From: Sordaria brevicollis
Lineage: Eukaryota; Ascomycota; Sordariomycetes; Sordariales; Sordariaceae
Length of the DNA: 64,000 bases
Assembly (NCBI GenBank): GCA_033439795.1
Contig: JAUTDP010000002.1
Span: 3,968,001-4,032,000, forward strand
Reading direction: 5' to 3'
Shown: in pieces, positions 35,510 to 47,086 of the stretch
How positions within the stretch are numbered: the stretch's first letter is position 1
Layout of the letters: each line of letters starts with the position of its first letter
The notes under the pieces: generated by a model
The model's input: the letters and a program-made list of their open reading frames with translations, nothing else
What the model was told of the DNA's origin: nothing
Databases searched by the model: none
Made by a program: the position numbers and the translations under genes

Positions 35510-38500
35510 CTACTCGACCGGCTCCAGCAACTTGAACAAGCTAGTAATATACGGCGCCAACAGCCTGTTCTCGCAAAACACCTCCCAGAGCCTGGGCATC
35601 ACAGGCCTGAACAACCTTTCGTTCCATCCTCCATCCAACGTCGTCAACAACTCAGCGGAATATTCAGTTGTTGACTTCGATGAAGCGACCACCAATGCAC
35701 TACTCTCCTTCTTATCCGCATTGCCATCAGCTTCTTCTTCTGTGAAGCCCAACAGCTTGTTTCTGCGAATCTGAGCCTGCTTCCTCAACCGCTCCTCAGC
35801 ATCGGTTTTAACGACGTTCCGGGCGATGTTCCTCAGAATCAGCATCGCGCTCAGCGGAATACCCGCCGCCTGAGGGGGCGCGTTCGGGTTCCTCTCATCC
35901 CGCACGCTGGCTGTCTCCTCGAATGTGAGGGAAATAGTGCCGGCTGGCTTGATAACCCTCGTCTTCGATCGCTTGGGCGAAACCACTGCTCCCGGCGCAA
36001 CACCGGCAGGACCCCCGCCGGGAGTAGTTATACCAGGAGCACCGGGCGCACCAGGAGTGCCACCAGGGAACGGCTCTGTCGCGCCTCCGGGGCCGCCGGC
36101 GGCAGGAGTCGGCGGAGGTTGGAGGGTTGGGTACAAAGCGTTGTGGCGGGCCTCTTTGGCTTTGAGGTGTGTCTTGACGTGCATCATCAACTGCATCAGC
36201 TTGAGCTTGGTTGGGGTCGGGTACCGGCGGCAGCTGTCCCAGTGGCAGGCATATGTGCCTTCCTTGTTGGCGAACTTGTGGTCGGTGCCGAGCGCTTCGC
36301 CGAGGTGATGTGTGAGAACGTGGTTCCACATCGATTCGGTGGTCAAATGCCAGGCACCGCACACAAAGCGTTGCTGCTGCTGCGGCTGCTGCTGCTGCTC
36401 CTCGCTGGTGGGCTGTCGCGTCCACTGGCAGCCCAGGTAGCCACGGTTTTCCGGACTGATGGGGAATGAACGAGGTCGGATGCCCCTGATGATGAAACGG
36501 CTTTGAACTTCTCCCGTGGGTCCCTGCTCCCGGAAGACTTGCGCTCCAGCCGTATGGTACACAGAGCTAATATTTCTGATAAACTCGGCAGCGTTGATCA
36601 TGCTGCGGCCAGTACGTTTTAGCGGTTCGAGGAATGCTGCGTTGTAGGCTTGCCAGATTGCAATCTGCGTCACCTGTGCATCTGGATCTTCCTCGAATGT
36701 GCACCGCACCCACTGATGCGTACGCTCCGGTTCTTCCATGGCCAACAGCCGATCGAGAAGATCGGGCGGAATGGATACGACCTGCTCGGAAGGCGGATCA
36801 TATACGATCCGAGCTTCGCTGACAACAATCTCCTTGTGGTAGCGTTTAGCGCCGTGGGACAGCAGCCGGACGAGATGGCTGACTAGATGCTCCGCATTGG
36901 TGGCCCTGATCAAGAAATCCAAGTTGGGTACAACGGCAGTATACTGGTACAGAAAGTCGAGGCAGGCGTCCGCGAGCTCGTCGTCGTTGAGGAGGAGCCA
37001 GTCCATGAGGTTTTGAAGAACAGGCATCGGGACATCGTGAAGCTTATTGGTTTCCGTTGCGTGGTTCATCGAAATACGGCCAATAGCTCGCAACGCGGTG
37101 AGGATGGTGCCACGGTCGTTGGACTTGAGCTGGTGAAGGAGGGTCAGATACAAGGGATCGTCGGATTGCAACACTAGGTTCGGTGTGATCTGTTCGGCGA
37201 TGTCCAGTGCAAAATGCTTGAGTTCCACGGTGAGATCCATGTCGGGAAGGTGAAGAAGAATGCATAGGAGGTCTTTTATCGTCGGGTAATCCGCCATGAA
37301 CCACGCGTTGTCCGGCAGCATGACCATGTTCCTAATGGTTAGAACGGCTTCGGTGATGAGTGTCATGTGGTCGGTGTACTCTGACGATTGGAAACTGTCT
37401 TGGACATCCTTCGGCTGGAGCTGCGCAATGCGCTCCAGGATGTCAACGGTGCCGTTGATGCCATCAAGCTCGCCGATATCGTCGCCGTCGGAATCGGGGT
37501 CATTTGATACAACCCATTCGACGTCGTAGAATAAGCTGCCTACGCCCAGGGCAAACTCGGTCAACCCTTCAGCCAGTCCAGCAAACTGCGCAAACTTGTA
37601 CTTGTCACCACGTTCAAACGATATTTTGACGAGGTGGTTGAGTCCAAAGGCCTGCTCAGCGCGGATCCCGGATCGGAGAGCTAGGAGACAGCGTTCGTAA
37701 ATATTTGGGCCATCGAGGCTGCCTGTGGTGATTGGAGAGTGAGTATAGGTCATCAAGGGAGGGATCGCGACAGGACTTACCTGGAGGGAGGGCGGCGCGT
37801 ACCAGTGCCGAAGTACTGGGAGGACCAGGTGGGCCAGGTTGCCTGAGAAGGCGCCGCCTCTTGTTGAACAGCTCGGGGTTGCTTGTGGGCGTGTCGACGA
37901 TGCGCAGCTGCAGCGGTTGCAGCGGCGGCGGCTGGAAATTCTGCACCAGGTGGTGACTGTGGTCGGGGCCTGGGTTGTACATGACCGACGCGCTTCCTCG
38001 GTTTTGGTGGGAGTGAGGCGGGCCGTGGGAGGGGATGGGAGTACTAGATTGGGATTGCGAATGCGACGGGGTTTGTTGGTTGTTTTGTGAATTGGAGTTG
38101 GAAGAAGGATTGGCTGCGGGTTGTTGTTGCGCAGAACCGGCATGTCGTGTTTGCCGCGTCGGGTTTGTGTCTGGATGGAAAATCACCCTCGGTGCAGGCG
38201 CTTCTCTGAGACCCCGGGATACGCGAGCCGAGCTGGGAGTATCAGCCGTACTCCGCTCCCTGCTCGGAGTGCCGTCGTCACCTGAATCGTCTTTATCACC
38301 CTTCAAGCTCCGGGCAGTAAAGTTCTCCAGCGTCCTGGTTAGGAGTGATCCTCCTTTTGCAGTAGTAAACTCGAGAATCTCGGGTGGAGGGGGTTCCTTA
38401 TTGTGGACCGTCTTGATCTCGTAGGCAGCCAACTGCTTGTAGAATATTTGCTTCAACGTATAAGCATCGGCGGGCGCATTGTGCCTCATCAGACCTAAAC

Positions 38501-38738
38501 CTTCGCACATCTTGCGCCACATGAGCTTTTCATCCGAAACCTTATCGTATCCGCCATGTTCGACAATGTGTTTGAAGAGCTTGAGCAAGTCGACCGTCAA
38601 GTTGCCCATCTTGGGCTCGGGGTCGAAATTGGTGCCGCGCTTCTCGTGGAAGGCACGCAGATCTTGGATAAACTTTTCATATTCGGGAGTACGGTCGACG
38701 GTATGGTCGGGCATAGGTTGGGATTTCGGAGGAGCCAT
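35510..38738 (-). CDS. rsc9: RSC9-like chromatin-remodelling subunit (ARID + RFX-type + zinc fingers)
   Basis: It is a probable subunit of a SWI/SNF-class (RSC/PBAF-like) remodeller in the nucleus; RSC9 and its animal counterpart ARID2 share this architecture. Exons are 37781-38738 and 35510-37722 with a 58-nt intron, giving 1056 aa. An ARID/BRIGHT domain covers about residues 17-108 (EYEKFIQDLRAFHEKRG, then HGGYDKVS). A Gln/Ser/Pro-rich linker follows, then a helical armadillo-like region. An RFX-type domain starts near residue 653 (HQWVRCTF, then IWQAYNAAF). C2H2-like fingers are at about 772-795 (FVCGAWHL) and 810-840 (YACHWDSC). A Pro/Gly-rich stretch and a conserved-looking C-terminus end the protein. 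The upstream region is shared with the divergent gene at 39860. Confidence 0.9.
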
Positions 38739-39407
38739 TCTGGCGGATCGAGCCGCAGTACGGCTCCCACGCTGAGGGCTTCAAGGGAGAGCTTGGAAAG
38801 AAGGGCTTCGTTTGCAGGTGCGATGGTCGGGATGGATTGGGCGCCAATTGGATTTCGTCTCTTCAAGTTCTTATGGATGATCGAATGTTACGTAATGGTA
38901 TTTCGGGTATTGGAATCTGTGGCTGAAATGCAGTTGTCGATGTCTCGATATGTTGGGACCGAATTCGAAGGTCTCAGGTTGTCGCGATGAATGGGCCCAG
39001 GGAATGCGACGCGAGGCTGGTCTGCCACTTTCAAACTTTCGACTTTCTGAAATCGCGGGAGGATTGACGGCATGGCGTCGGTTTTTTCCACTGTCACAGC
39101 GAGCTAAGGTCCTTCCCTGCACCGCACTGGCCAATGTAAGTCACAAGCCAAGACACCTGTGCCCCGCTCGCTTAACGCACATCGCGCTCGGGCCATATTA
39201 CATAGCAACTCTAAACTCCCGCGATAACTCCATCTGCTTGCCCCTAGCCTCCAAGGTTCTCACTTCACTAACACCTCAACACCTACCTTCCACAAGTGCT
39301 CCTCCAAAACCATGACGGGCCCATGACACTCGCATACCACACCATGAATATAAAACGGAACATTTGGTTATGCCCAGGGGAATAGTCAATCACCACTCTC
39401 AACCACT
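38739..39407. promoter_or_regulatory. Divergent upstream region of the RSC9-like gene and the unknown plus-strand gene(s)
   Basis: This stretch separates minus-strand and plus-strand transcription units. A TATAAAA box at 39348-39354 points to plus-strand transcription. No other regulatory site can be named. Confidence 0.5.
39348..39354 (+). promoter_or_regulatory. TATA box candidate
   Basis: TATAAAA lies 54 bases before the ATG at 39408 and about 500 bases before the ATG at 39860. It could serve either reading frame. Confidence 0.45.
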
Positions 39408-39665
39408 ATGGCTTTCTCAGAGATGCTCATTGGGCCTTTCTGCGCGAAGTGTGCAGGCATCATAAAACCTCGAAGCCCGTTCTGGATACGTTGGACTGAG
39501 CTATCATGGGAAGGAACAACTCCCCTTTCACTGATATCGCCCAACAGCACCTTCCTTCGCAACTATCTTCCCTCACGATGGAGTGGAGACCAAGTGATTT
39601 TGACTGTCGAGTCTGCCACTGGGCATTGCACCTTCCCATTACCTTTGAGTTTCCCTCCGTCATAA
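39408..39665 (+). CDS. Possible small ORF or upstream reading frame, 85 codons
   Basis: The start context CACTATGGC fits the fungal consensus and a TATA box is close upstream. The peptide has a CxxC near its N-terminus (FCAKCAG) and no recognised domain; a vague resemblance to N-termini of HET-type proteins is not enough for a call. It ends 195 bases before the start of the unknown gene at 39860. I found no donor with a good consensus to join them, so it may be a uORF, a small gene or chance. Confidence 0.3.
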   Translation: MAFSEMLIGPFCAKCAGIIKPRSPFWIRWTELSWEGTTPLSLISPNSTFLRNYLPSRWSGDQVILTVESATGHCTFPLPLSFPPS

Positions 39666-39859
39666 AATTTTGAAGCGCGAAGAGGCCAAACCAGCGCCTT
39701 CTTCCCACAACTTCTTCTCTCTCAAATTCCATCGGCCTTTCGGTTTGCTCTGAGATCGATTCGCACTTATTTCGGCTGTTGCTCTACGCTGAGTTAGCCG
39801 CGGACTCATATTGGGTTCCTCCTGTCCAAGTCTCGCCTCCAGTACAACAGTTATTGGGA

Positions 39860-41375
39860 ATGGCGCCGTCAAAGAGCAAGAAGCCCAAAAGACAGGGGAA
39901 AGCAGTGGTAAACATCAGTCCCATATTGAGTCGTTTTGAGCTTGAAGATGTCTTCATCAACCAGCGCCACAACAATTTTAAGGATCCCCAATTGGTCCTC
40001 AAAAGCCAACTCGATCGGTCACGCGGGATAACCTCGAATGCCGGAGTGCCTGTTTGGCATCATGAGCTGATGATACACGTCAAGGACAAAGCGGATGAGT
40101 TGGTCAGTCCCCCCTTGTTTATGTTTCCCATTTATGAGCAATTTCCTAAACGCATTGTCGTAGGCGAAGCTGGACCTAGAGGATTTCACCCCAGCTGCCA
40201 AATCCAGGAATCCTCCTTCGCAATGTACCGCCGCTTGTTCACCTTCTGAGCGTGCCTTCATGTTTTGGTATCCCATGGGATCAGAGAGGGTGAGTATCTG
40301 GCTTCTACTGTCGGATTTTTTCCACCTTGACTAACCACCTCGTCACTTGAACGAGGGCCAGGCGTCACTTTTGTTTTCGATGAAAACCACTTCCGGCTAT
40401 GAAGACGTTCTCAGAGAAATGAAGCGGTGGGAAGTGACCATGGCATCCAGCAGACATGGCTTTGGACACAATTTCTGGATCAGAAGAGAACAGCAGGGCC
40501 TTCCCGCCATTCCTCAAATCAATCCCCTTACTGTGGCCAGGTCATCCAGCAGACGACACCGACGATACATCACCAATGTAAACTCGGGGCTGCTGATAGA
40601 TGCCAACCACTCGCACCCACTGCATTCGATGAGCAACCCAGGCCAGTTCATTACAAGTTCTCAACCAGTCCAGCACCTTAGCCAACCCTTATACATCCAG
40701 CCATTGCAGGAATGGTCTCCCAGAAGCCTCATTCGACGCTCGGCAAGCACTGTTGCAGTTCCTGGCACCGTTGGAGAAGGAGTCTACAAGATAAGCAGGG
40801 TGAAATCGAACCCCGTCGGCCGCTCCAGAATCACGAGATTACCATCTCTCCCTGTAGGGGGAGCAACACCCACCTATTTGACACGACCGAGAATTGCTAG
40901 GCAGCCTTCGAGCCTGACTTCAGGTACAGAAAGCTTCAATCACGCGTCTCCTGTGATACAGCTGCAACCTACGCCGCCCATCAACATTCCAAAGATGACA
41001 CGACATGTTATGGCTGGGTTGAAACAAGCTACGATGATATTCAACGAACACATGAGGCGAGGCAGAGGGGAGAGTGACTTGGTGGGCAACCTTCAGGATA
41101 AGATCAGAATCTGGATTCGGCATGCGAAAGTGTGTCACCAAGACCTGAAGGAAGTTGAATCGGCCACTGCGAGGAGGATAATAGGGCAGCCAGTCAGTAC
41201 CGGTGTGCTCCGACGACTGTCTAGTTCAGGAATAGGGCCACGTTTCCACTCCAACCTGTCTTCCGCTTCGAGAAGACCTGTGGTCTCAAACAGGCCTCAG
41301 CAGGTTGTGCTACCCCCCGTTCAAGCAGGAAGTTTCACTTTGAGTGCGCCTTCTCGTCTTTCCTCCAGCATATAG
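39860..41375 (+). CDS. Hypothetical protein, three exons, basic and Ser/Arg-rich
   Basis: I do not recognise a family. Exons are 39860-40102, 40164-40289 and 40362-41375, giving 460 aa. Both introns keep the frame exactly; the second has a GTGAGT donor and a CTAAC branch point. The N-terminus is MAPSKSKKPKRQGK, a likely nuclear or nucleolar-type basic stretch. The central part (ASLLFSMKTTSGYEDVLREM, then GFGHNFWIRREQQGL) looks folded. The C-terminal half is rich in Ser, Arg and Pro with a short helical segment (MTRHVMAGLKQATMIFNEHM). An in-frame ATG at 39779 would add 27 residues; 39860 was chosen for its Lys-rich start. It converges on the msrB gene. Confidence 0.7.
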
Positions 41376-42166
41376 GATGACATACCATTTTATGCTGACC
41401 TTGCACCACTCGCAAACAACCCTTTCAGCCATTCAAGCACTTTCCATCAGCCAGTAGAAAAAGCAGGCACATAGCCATCTACAAAGATCTGGAGTGAGGA
41501 GTTTTTACTGGTGGAGTATTATCTTTACTTGAGCAATCGTGCGGTCGGGACAATTGAATACGCTCGGGTTGGCTCTTGTTACTTGGATGGAAATAAGCGC
41601 TGGGATGGATTGTATCATGTAAAGTATTACATTCTGGGTGGGTTATCAGCAGAGCAGGATGCCGTTGTCCTTGAAGGTATAAACGCAAATGACTTGCAGA
41701 GGCGATCTCGGCATCTTAATTAGAGATTCAAGGACCAACGAAGCTCCCTACCGATCTTTCTTTGAGATGATTTCACCCTCTCAGGCAATATTTTGAGTCA
41801 GACCAACTTAGACCCGTAATATAACACGGCAATCTAGGCACGGTGATGCATCGTTTATGAGGGTCTATTAAAATCAATTTTCTCACTTTGTAGCTTTGCG
41901 TTCATTGTCTTGGGCGGTTCTTATTCACTGCAAGGACACCTCTTCTTTTTACGTGTTCATCTGATCGCCTAGATGCCATCACTGAAATTCCATTTATTTA
42001 CTCAGGTCCCAAAACCGCCTTACCACATTCTTCCTCACTCATTCCCAAGCATCTGAGGTACAGCATGAACTCGGGTTACAGTTAAGCCTTCAGCAAACCT
42101 TTTATCTTTAGTACAACTTCTTTAACCCACTGCCTTCACCCCTAAAACGCCGTCCCAAATCACACC
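41376..42166. other. Intergenic region between convergent genes
   Basis: It holds the 3' flanks of the unknown gene and of msrB. There are short frames only and nothing recognised. Confidence 0.6.
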
Positions 42167-42876
42167 TCACTGACCCTCCTCTCCCTTCGCAGCCTTCGAC
42201 TCATCCTCATGAAACGTCAACGAAATGCTGTTCACGCAATGCCTCTCATCCGTCGGCGTGTTAAACCCTTCCCCCTTGAACACGTGGCCCAGATGTCCGC
42301 CGCAGTTGCTGCACACGATCTCGGTCCGCGTCATACCAAAGGTGCGGTCCTCGTGCCTCGTCACCGCTCCCGGGATGCTGTCAAAGTAAGCCGGCCAGCC
42401 GCAGCCCGAGTTGAACTTGTGTGAGGCCTTGTAAAGCGGCGCGTGGCATCCCGCACAGGTGTACACGCCCGAGGAAGGGTAGTGCTTGTCGAACTCGCCG
42501 GTGCCGGCGGGTTCGGTGCCCTTTTCGCGGAGGATGCGGAATTGTCCTTTTTGGTCAAAAGGTCAGCTCTATGTGATGGCTTTTGTTGTGAGAGGGGAAG
42601 GTAGAAGAAATGCTTACGAGGGCTAAGAACCGCACGCCACTCGTCGGCGGACTTTTGAACGGGATAGTTCGCGGGCATTTTGTTGTTGGATGATGAGGTA
42701 CCGAAAAAGCTGCTTAGAAAGGGGATTGTAGGCATAGATGACTTGAGGAGAATATTGTTTCTGGTTGACAACGGTGAGTGTTGTGATGATATGCGTGGCC
42801 TCTGTGTGAAGGTGGACAGGGTGCGCAAAATGCGGAGGAAGTTGGCGGCTTGAGGATAGTAACGCATGAAGGTCAA
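42167..42876 (-). CDS. msrB: Peptide methionine-(R)-S-oxide reductase MsrB
   Basis: It reduces R-methionine sulfoxide in oxidised proteins. Exons are 42618-42876 and 42167-42546 with a 71-nt intron whose removal restores LSPRQFRILREKGTE. The product is 212 aa. Two zinc-binding CxxC pairs are at 117/120 (CAGC) and 165/168 (CSNC). GCGWPAYFD lies at 134-142 and the catalytic cysteine is Cys190 in RHCVNS. The first 65 or so residues are Arg/Ser/Thr-rich, hydrophobic and almost free of acidic residues, consistent with a mitochondrial presequence. Later in-frame ATGs (MPTIPF, MPANYP) could give a cytosolic form. It is divergent from the ArfGAP gene. Confidence 0.95.
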
Positions 42877-43762
42877 CTGTGCTGGTGGATATTTGTAGAT
42901 AACCTCAGATGGTTGTAGTTAAGGTTTATCAACGATTTCGAATGATCTCAAAAGGAAAATAGAGGCTTGGAATTACACATCACATGGGAATGGATAGAAC
43001 CGATATGGATTTATCTGCAGCTTCTATGCATGTCTTCGAAGTCGCCCCAGTGATGACGGGGCCGTTGTTAGTGTCCTCTCCCTGTAAGTTGGGATCGGGG
43101 GAGGTCTTGCGTCAGAGACTCGATCCTGTCACAGTATGGAAAAGAAAGGCCAGCGGCAGTTCGATCTCACTCGTGTTCGTGGGCGTGACTTCCGATAACC
43201 GATAGAAAATAAACGCTTAATGCCGTGAGGTGATGAAAGAACTAGAGGTAGTTAGACAAAAGGAAGATAGAAGACTACCTCTACGAACAGAGTATTTCAC
43301 TTGAAACCTCTGCCTTTGACCAGTTCCATTAAAAAGAACACAACGACTTACATACTGTATCCTAAAAAGTACACACTTATTTAAAGGTATATTCAAGCCA
43401 CACGTGGCTTGCTTGCTGTGCGGTTAACGCTCAAGGTTCGATCAAAGGGCGGTGTTGTTTTAACGGCGCCAGCTGACCCTTGTTGGACCTTGAGGTTGAT
43501 CGTGGCGGTCCCACCGTGACGGGGCCTGGGCGCACTGCAGTGGAGGACACTCCTGAGTCTCTGCATTGATATGTCCCGAGCCAGCCATCCCAGGTCTATT
43601 CTGAGGTCCATCCGTAGTTTAAACTCGCACAACCAACAGCTCACCGAATTTGTCTGCTTCAAATCCTCGACAACAATCTGTCCTCCGAGATCCAACCGCC
43701 CCCCGATCTCTTCTCCCATCCAAAAGTCGAAGCAACTGTCCTACTGCGCACCATACATCGTC
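42877..43762. promoter_or_regulatory. Divergent promoter region of msrB and the ArfGAP gene
   Basis: About 0.9 kb separates the two start codons. A perfect short palindrome (AAGCCAC-AC-GTGGCTT) is at 43394-43409. An in-frame ATG at 43571 would lengthen the ArfGAP by 64 residues. No other site can be named. Confidence 0.5.
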
Positions 43763-45589
43763 ATGTCTCGACGGCCACCGAACCCCGCTGCTGAACGGGC
43801 AGCAAAGAACCAGCAGACCATCAAGTCGCTCCTGAAACTCGAGGCCAACAAGGTGTGCGCTGACTGCAAGCGCAACAAGCGTAAGTCGTTGGCAGACAGG
43901 AACTCGAAAACACCCACCTACCAAATTCACAGTTACTGAGAATGCCGTATACACACAGATCCACGATGGGCCAGCTGGAACCTCGGCGTCTTTATCTGCA
44001 TCCGCTGCTCGGGCATTCACCGTGGAATGGGTACACACATCAGCCGTGTCAAGTCCGTTGATCTTGATGCTTGGACCGACGAACAGTTACAGAGCGTCTT
44101 GAACTGGGGCAATGCTCGCGCCAACAAGTACTGGGAGGCCAAGCTGGCTCAGGGCCACGTTCCCTCGGAATCGAAGATCGAGAACTTTATTCGCACCAAA
44201 TACGAGCTCAAGAGATGGGTAATGGATGGCCCGATGCCGGATCCCTCGACACTGGACGCCGAGGGTGATGATGATGTTCCTTTGAGTGTGGTCAAGGAGA
44301 AGCAGACACTGGAGCGAAACGGGTCTCTCCGCAGCCAGTCCAACGCCCCGGCTGCGGCCTCACGATCAGTGCCTGCCCCTATTCCGGCCCCGGCTCCTGT
44401 ACCCGACTTGATTGGTGCCGACCCGATCCCGGTGAGAGCCAGCACTACCGGACCGACAGCTTCCAAGGTACCTCCGAAGGCCGAGCCTGCCCCGCCCAAG
44501 GCCACGAGTTCGAATGCTTCGCTTCTGGGACTAGATTTCTTCGGCACGGAAACTGCAGCGCCCCCAAGGCCCGCTAGCACGACGGGCACTTCGAGTGGTG
44601 CAAGCCAGTCGCGTCCCGATTTGAAGCAGTCTATCCTCTCTCTTTACGCCAGCGCGCCTCGCCCACAACCGCAAGCCGCGCCCTCTCACTCACACTCCGG
44701 ATCCTTTAGCGGAATGGGCGGCATGTCCTCTCCGAACATGTCCCAGACCCAGAACGCTTTGGGTGGACTTAACGATGCTTTCAGCAGCCTCAGTTTCAGC
44801 AGCCAGCCATCACCTAAGCCCGCTAAAAACGACGCCTTTGCCAGTCTCGGTAGCTTTGGATCTTCCCGACCTACGTCCCAGACGAGCAACAATGCCTTCT
44901 CCGGCCTAAGTGGCGGCAGCTTCTTCGACTCCAAGCCTGCCGCATCCTCTCACCAACCCAAGACCTCTATCAGCAGCCCACTGGGCTTCTTATCGACTCC
45001 CTCTCTTGCGCCAGCTTCCAAGCCCGCACCCGCTTCCTCTGCCCTTGGGGACCTATTCGACTTCTCGACACCAGCCACTACTACGACCGCGCCTCCTCCA
45101 ACTGCCGCTCCCAAGCCTTCATCCGACTTCAGCTCGGCATTCAACCTTTCGGCATCCAAGCCCGCCACCACTCCTGCCCCCGCGGCCGCTACCTCGACAG
45201 CACCAAACCCTCTCGCCTCTATCGCGACCACTAACGCCTGGTCAGACGCAGATGTGTGGGGTTCTAACGAATGGGCCTCCGCCCCCGAGCCGCCCAAGCC
45301 TGCTGCTCCTGAACCGCCCAAGCCCGCACCCGTCACCTCTATCCCTCTTTCCAACGACTTCGGATGGGGCAGCAGCGCCACCACTACCTCCACCACGGGC
45401 GGCTCCTTCGCCAGCCAACCTATTGTCCCCAGTGCTTCGGGTGGGTTTGCACCTGCACCCAAGGTAGCGGCGGATGAGGAGTTTGGGGGTTGGATGAGCA
45501 GTACGACCACACCAGCTGCTACCAGCGGGAGCAAGCCTGCCGCCGGGTTTGGTGGTAGTGAGGATCTGTTCTCCAACGTCTGGCAATAA
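43763..45589 (+). CDS. Arf GTPase-activating protein, Age2/SMAP type
   Basis: It stimulates GTP hydrolysis on Arf at Golgi or endosomal membranes and so controls vesicle coats (family knowledge). Exons are 43763-43880 and 43959-45589 with a 78-nt intron inside the zinc finger, giving 582 aa. Splicing restores CADCKRNK/HPRWASWN. Zinc cysteines are 32, 35, 53 and 56 and the ArfGAP arginine is in GIHRGMGTH (Arg61). The domain spans about 18-135. The rest is Pro/Ala/Ser-rich with repeated FDS/DLF-type short motifs (LLGLDFFG, LGDLFDF, EDLFSNVWQ), which in this family often bind clathrin or adaptors. MSRRPP was chosen as start because the family begins just before the finger. Confidence 0.93.
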
Positions 45590-45590
45590 A
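45585..45590 (+). terminator. AATAAA overlapping the ArfGAP stop codon
   Basis: AATAAA spans the last CAA codon and the TAA stop. It matches the polyadenylation consensus, but fungal signals are degenerate and cleavage should lie further downstream, so its use is uncertain. Confidence 0.3.
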
Positions 45591-46718
45591 AAGTCTAGAA
45601 CGTCATTGCATGGATATCTCGTCTGGGGTTCAGGGGTAACTGGGTGCAGGGGACTGGGGTCTTGGTTCTGTGCAAGCCGCCCCCTGTCTTCGCGCTTGAT
45701 GCCGAGTCTACAAGTATAACTACTGAATGGGAAGAGATGATAGCAGTCCACGGATACCATGCCATTGTTATACTGGTGAGCGCCGAATCTTTCTGGCAAG
45801 ATTTAGACAAATGACGGATTATGCAGAAGAAATAGGGGAAAGGCGGACAACGCATAGTCAATTACATCAGCAACACATGTTATGTTTTAGTATAATTACG
45901 TTCTAGACAGCCGGTGGGTGCCTGTTGGTAAGGCAAAAATAATGATGAACTTTCACACAAGGGAACTACAACTTTCGTTGTCGTGATTAGAGATGGGTGA
46001 TGCCTTGCGTTTGTCAATTTCTGGGGTCCTTTATAACTGAATGACTCCATAAACGAAGTATGAACTTTTTGTCGATTGCGGGTTCACACGTACGAATGGC
46101 ATTATGGTCGCCTAAACGGATATCCATAAAAAAAAACAAAAATACCCAACCGTTAACGCCATAGCTATGCCTCCAGGGAATCTTCCCCGCCGGTTGTCGA
46201 GACAAAATACTAAGCCCCATCCCTCAGACCACTCACATAAACACATCATCCACTGGCAGCACGCAAGAACACGTACGGTCCTGCATAATCCTAGCCTCCA
46301 GTTAGACCTTCATCGTGAGAAGGGATGAAGCGAGTCTGCTGGCCAAACCTAGGTGCGCAACACCTCAAACCAGGCTCCTCGGGTCTCTCAACATCTGGCA
46401 AGTTATCCGGACGAACCCATGATCGTTCATTCGTCCAAATTTCGCCTGCATCTGGCCCATCATTCCTCAGATTTCTCGTTTGGTGTGAATCGTCCCCATC
46501 CTTTTCATCTCGTCGTTCGTTCCTGGATTACGGGATGAGAGTGCCTGTCTTCAAATCTCGTTCCCACTTCCATTTCGTGCTTGTATATTCGCATATCGAA
46601 AAGCCCCCTCGGCCAGCCGTTACGCTAGTGGGTGCGTCGTCGTCGTCCTCATCACGACGATGATAGGCCATAGACTTCCCAAAACCCCTTTGTCGAAATT
46701 TGGATTATGCCAGTCACT
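45590..46718. other. Intergenic region between convergent ArfGAP and SNARE genes
   Basis: There are only short overlapping frames (for example 46325-46663) without recognisable content. A GTC/GAC-rich run lies near 46634-46660. Confidence 0.6.
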
Positions 46719-47086
46719 TTAACCAACAAAGATCCGGTAAAGATAGTAAATGACCAAGAAGGCTCCGATGAGAATGCCAGAGAGCTTAAGGATGGCGACC
46801 TTGTTGCCCGAAGCGGCCATGCGACCTAGGCGGGTGGCGGAACCTTTGAGTTGGGAGCCCATGGAGGAGAAAGTGTCGGTCTTTTTGCTGGAGTGTTAAT
46901 TCGTTGTGCTATGTACGAGATGCTGGGCAAAGTGGAGAGAGGCAGGCGTACCGTTTGGTCAATGACTTCGTGATTGCGCGCTTGGTCGTAAATGTCAATG
47001 GTCACGCCGCGAAGGGCGGAGACCTTGGAGGCTAGCTCATCGAGGCGCGCATTGTTTTGGCGCTCGCGTTCGTAGGTGGCGGACAT
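46719..47086 (-). CDS. sft1: Qc-SNARE of the Sft1/Bet1 type
   Basis: It is a small tail-anchored SNARE for ER-Golgi or intra-Golgi fusion. Exons are 46952-47086 and 46719-46880 with a 71-nt intron, giving 98 aa, close to yeast Sft1 (97). The acceptor AAAAAG before ACC was chosen because it keeps the frame and yields TTDTFSSMGSQLKGSATRLG; an earlier CAG eight bases upstream would shift it. The SNARE helix covers about 12-72 and a single membrane segment about 79-95 (VAILKLSGILIGAFLVIYYL) lies at the extreme C-terminus. The expected Gln of the central layer seems replaced (His39 in my alignment), as Sft1 proteins are known to be divergent there. It is divergent from the SYLF-SH3 gene. Confidence 0.88.

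Noticed and set aside
43571..43762. Upstream in-frame ATG that would extend the ArfGAP by 64 residues
   Set aside because: The family normally starts just before the zinc finger, and the extension is Ser/Pro/Arg-rich without a targeting pattern. Kept only as an alternative.
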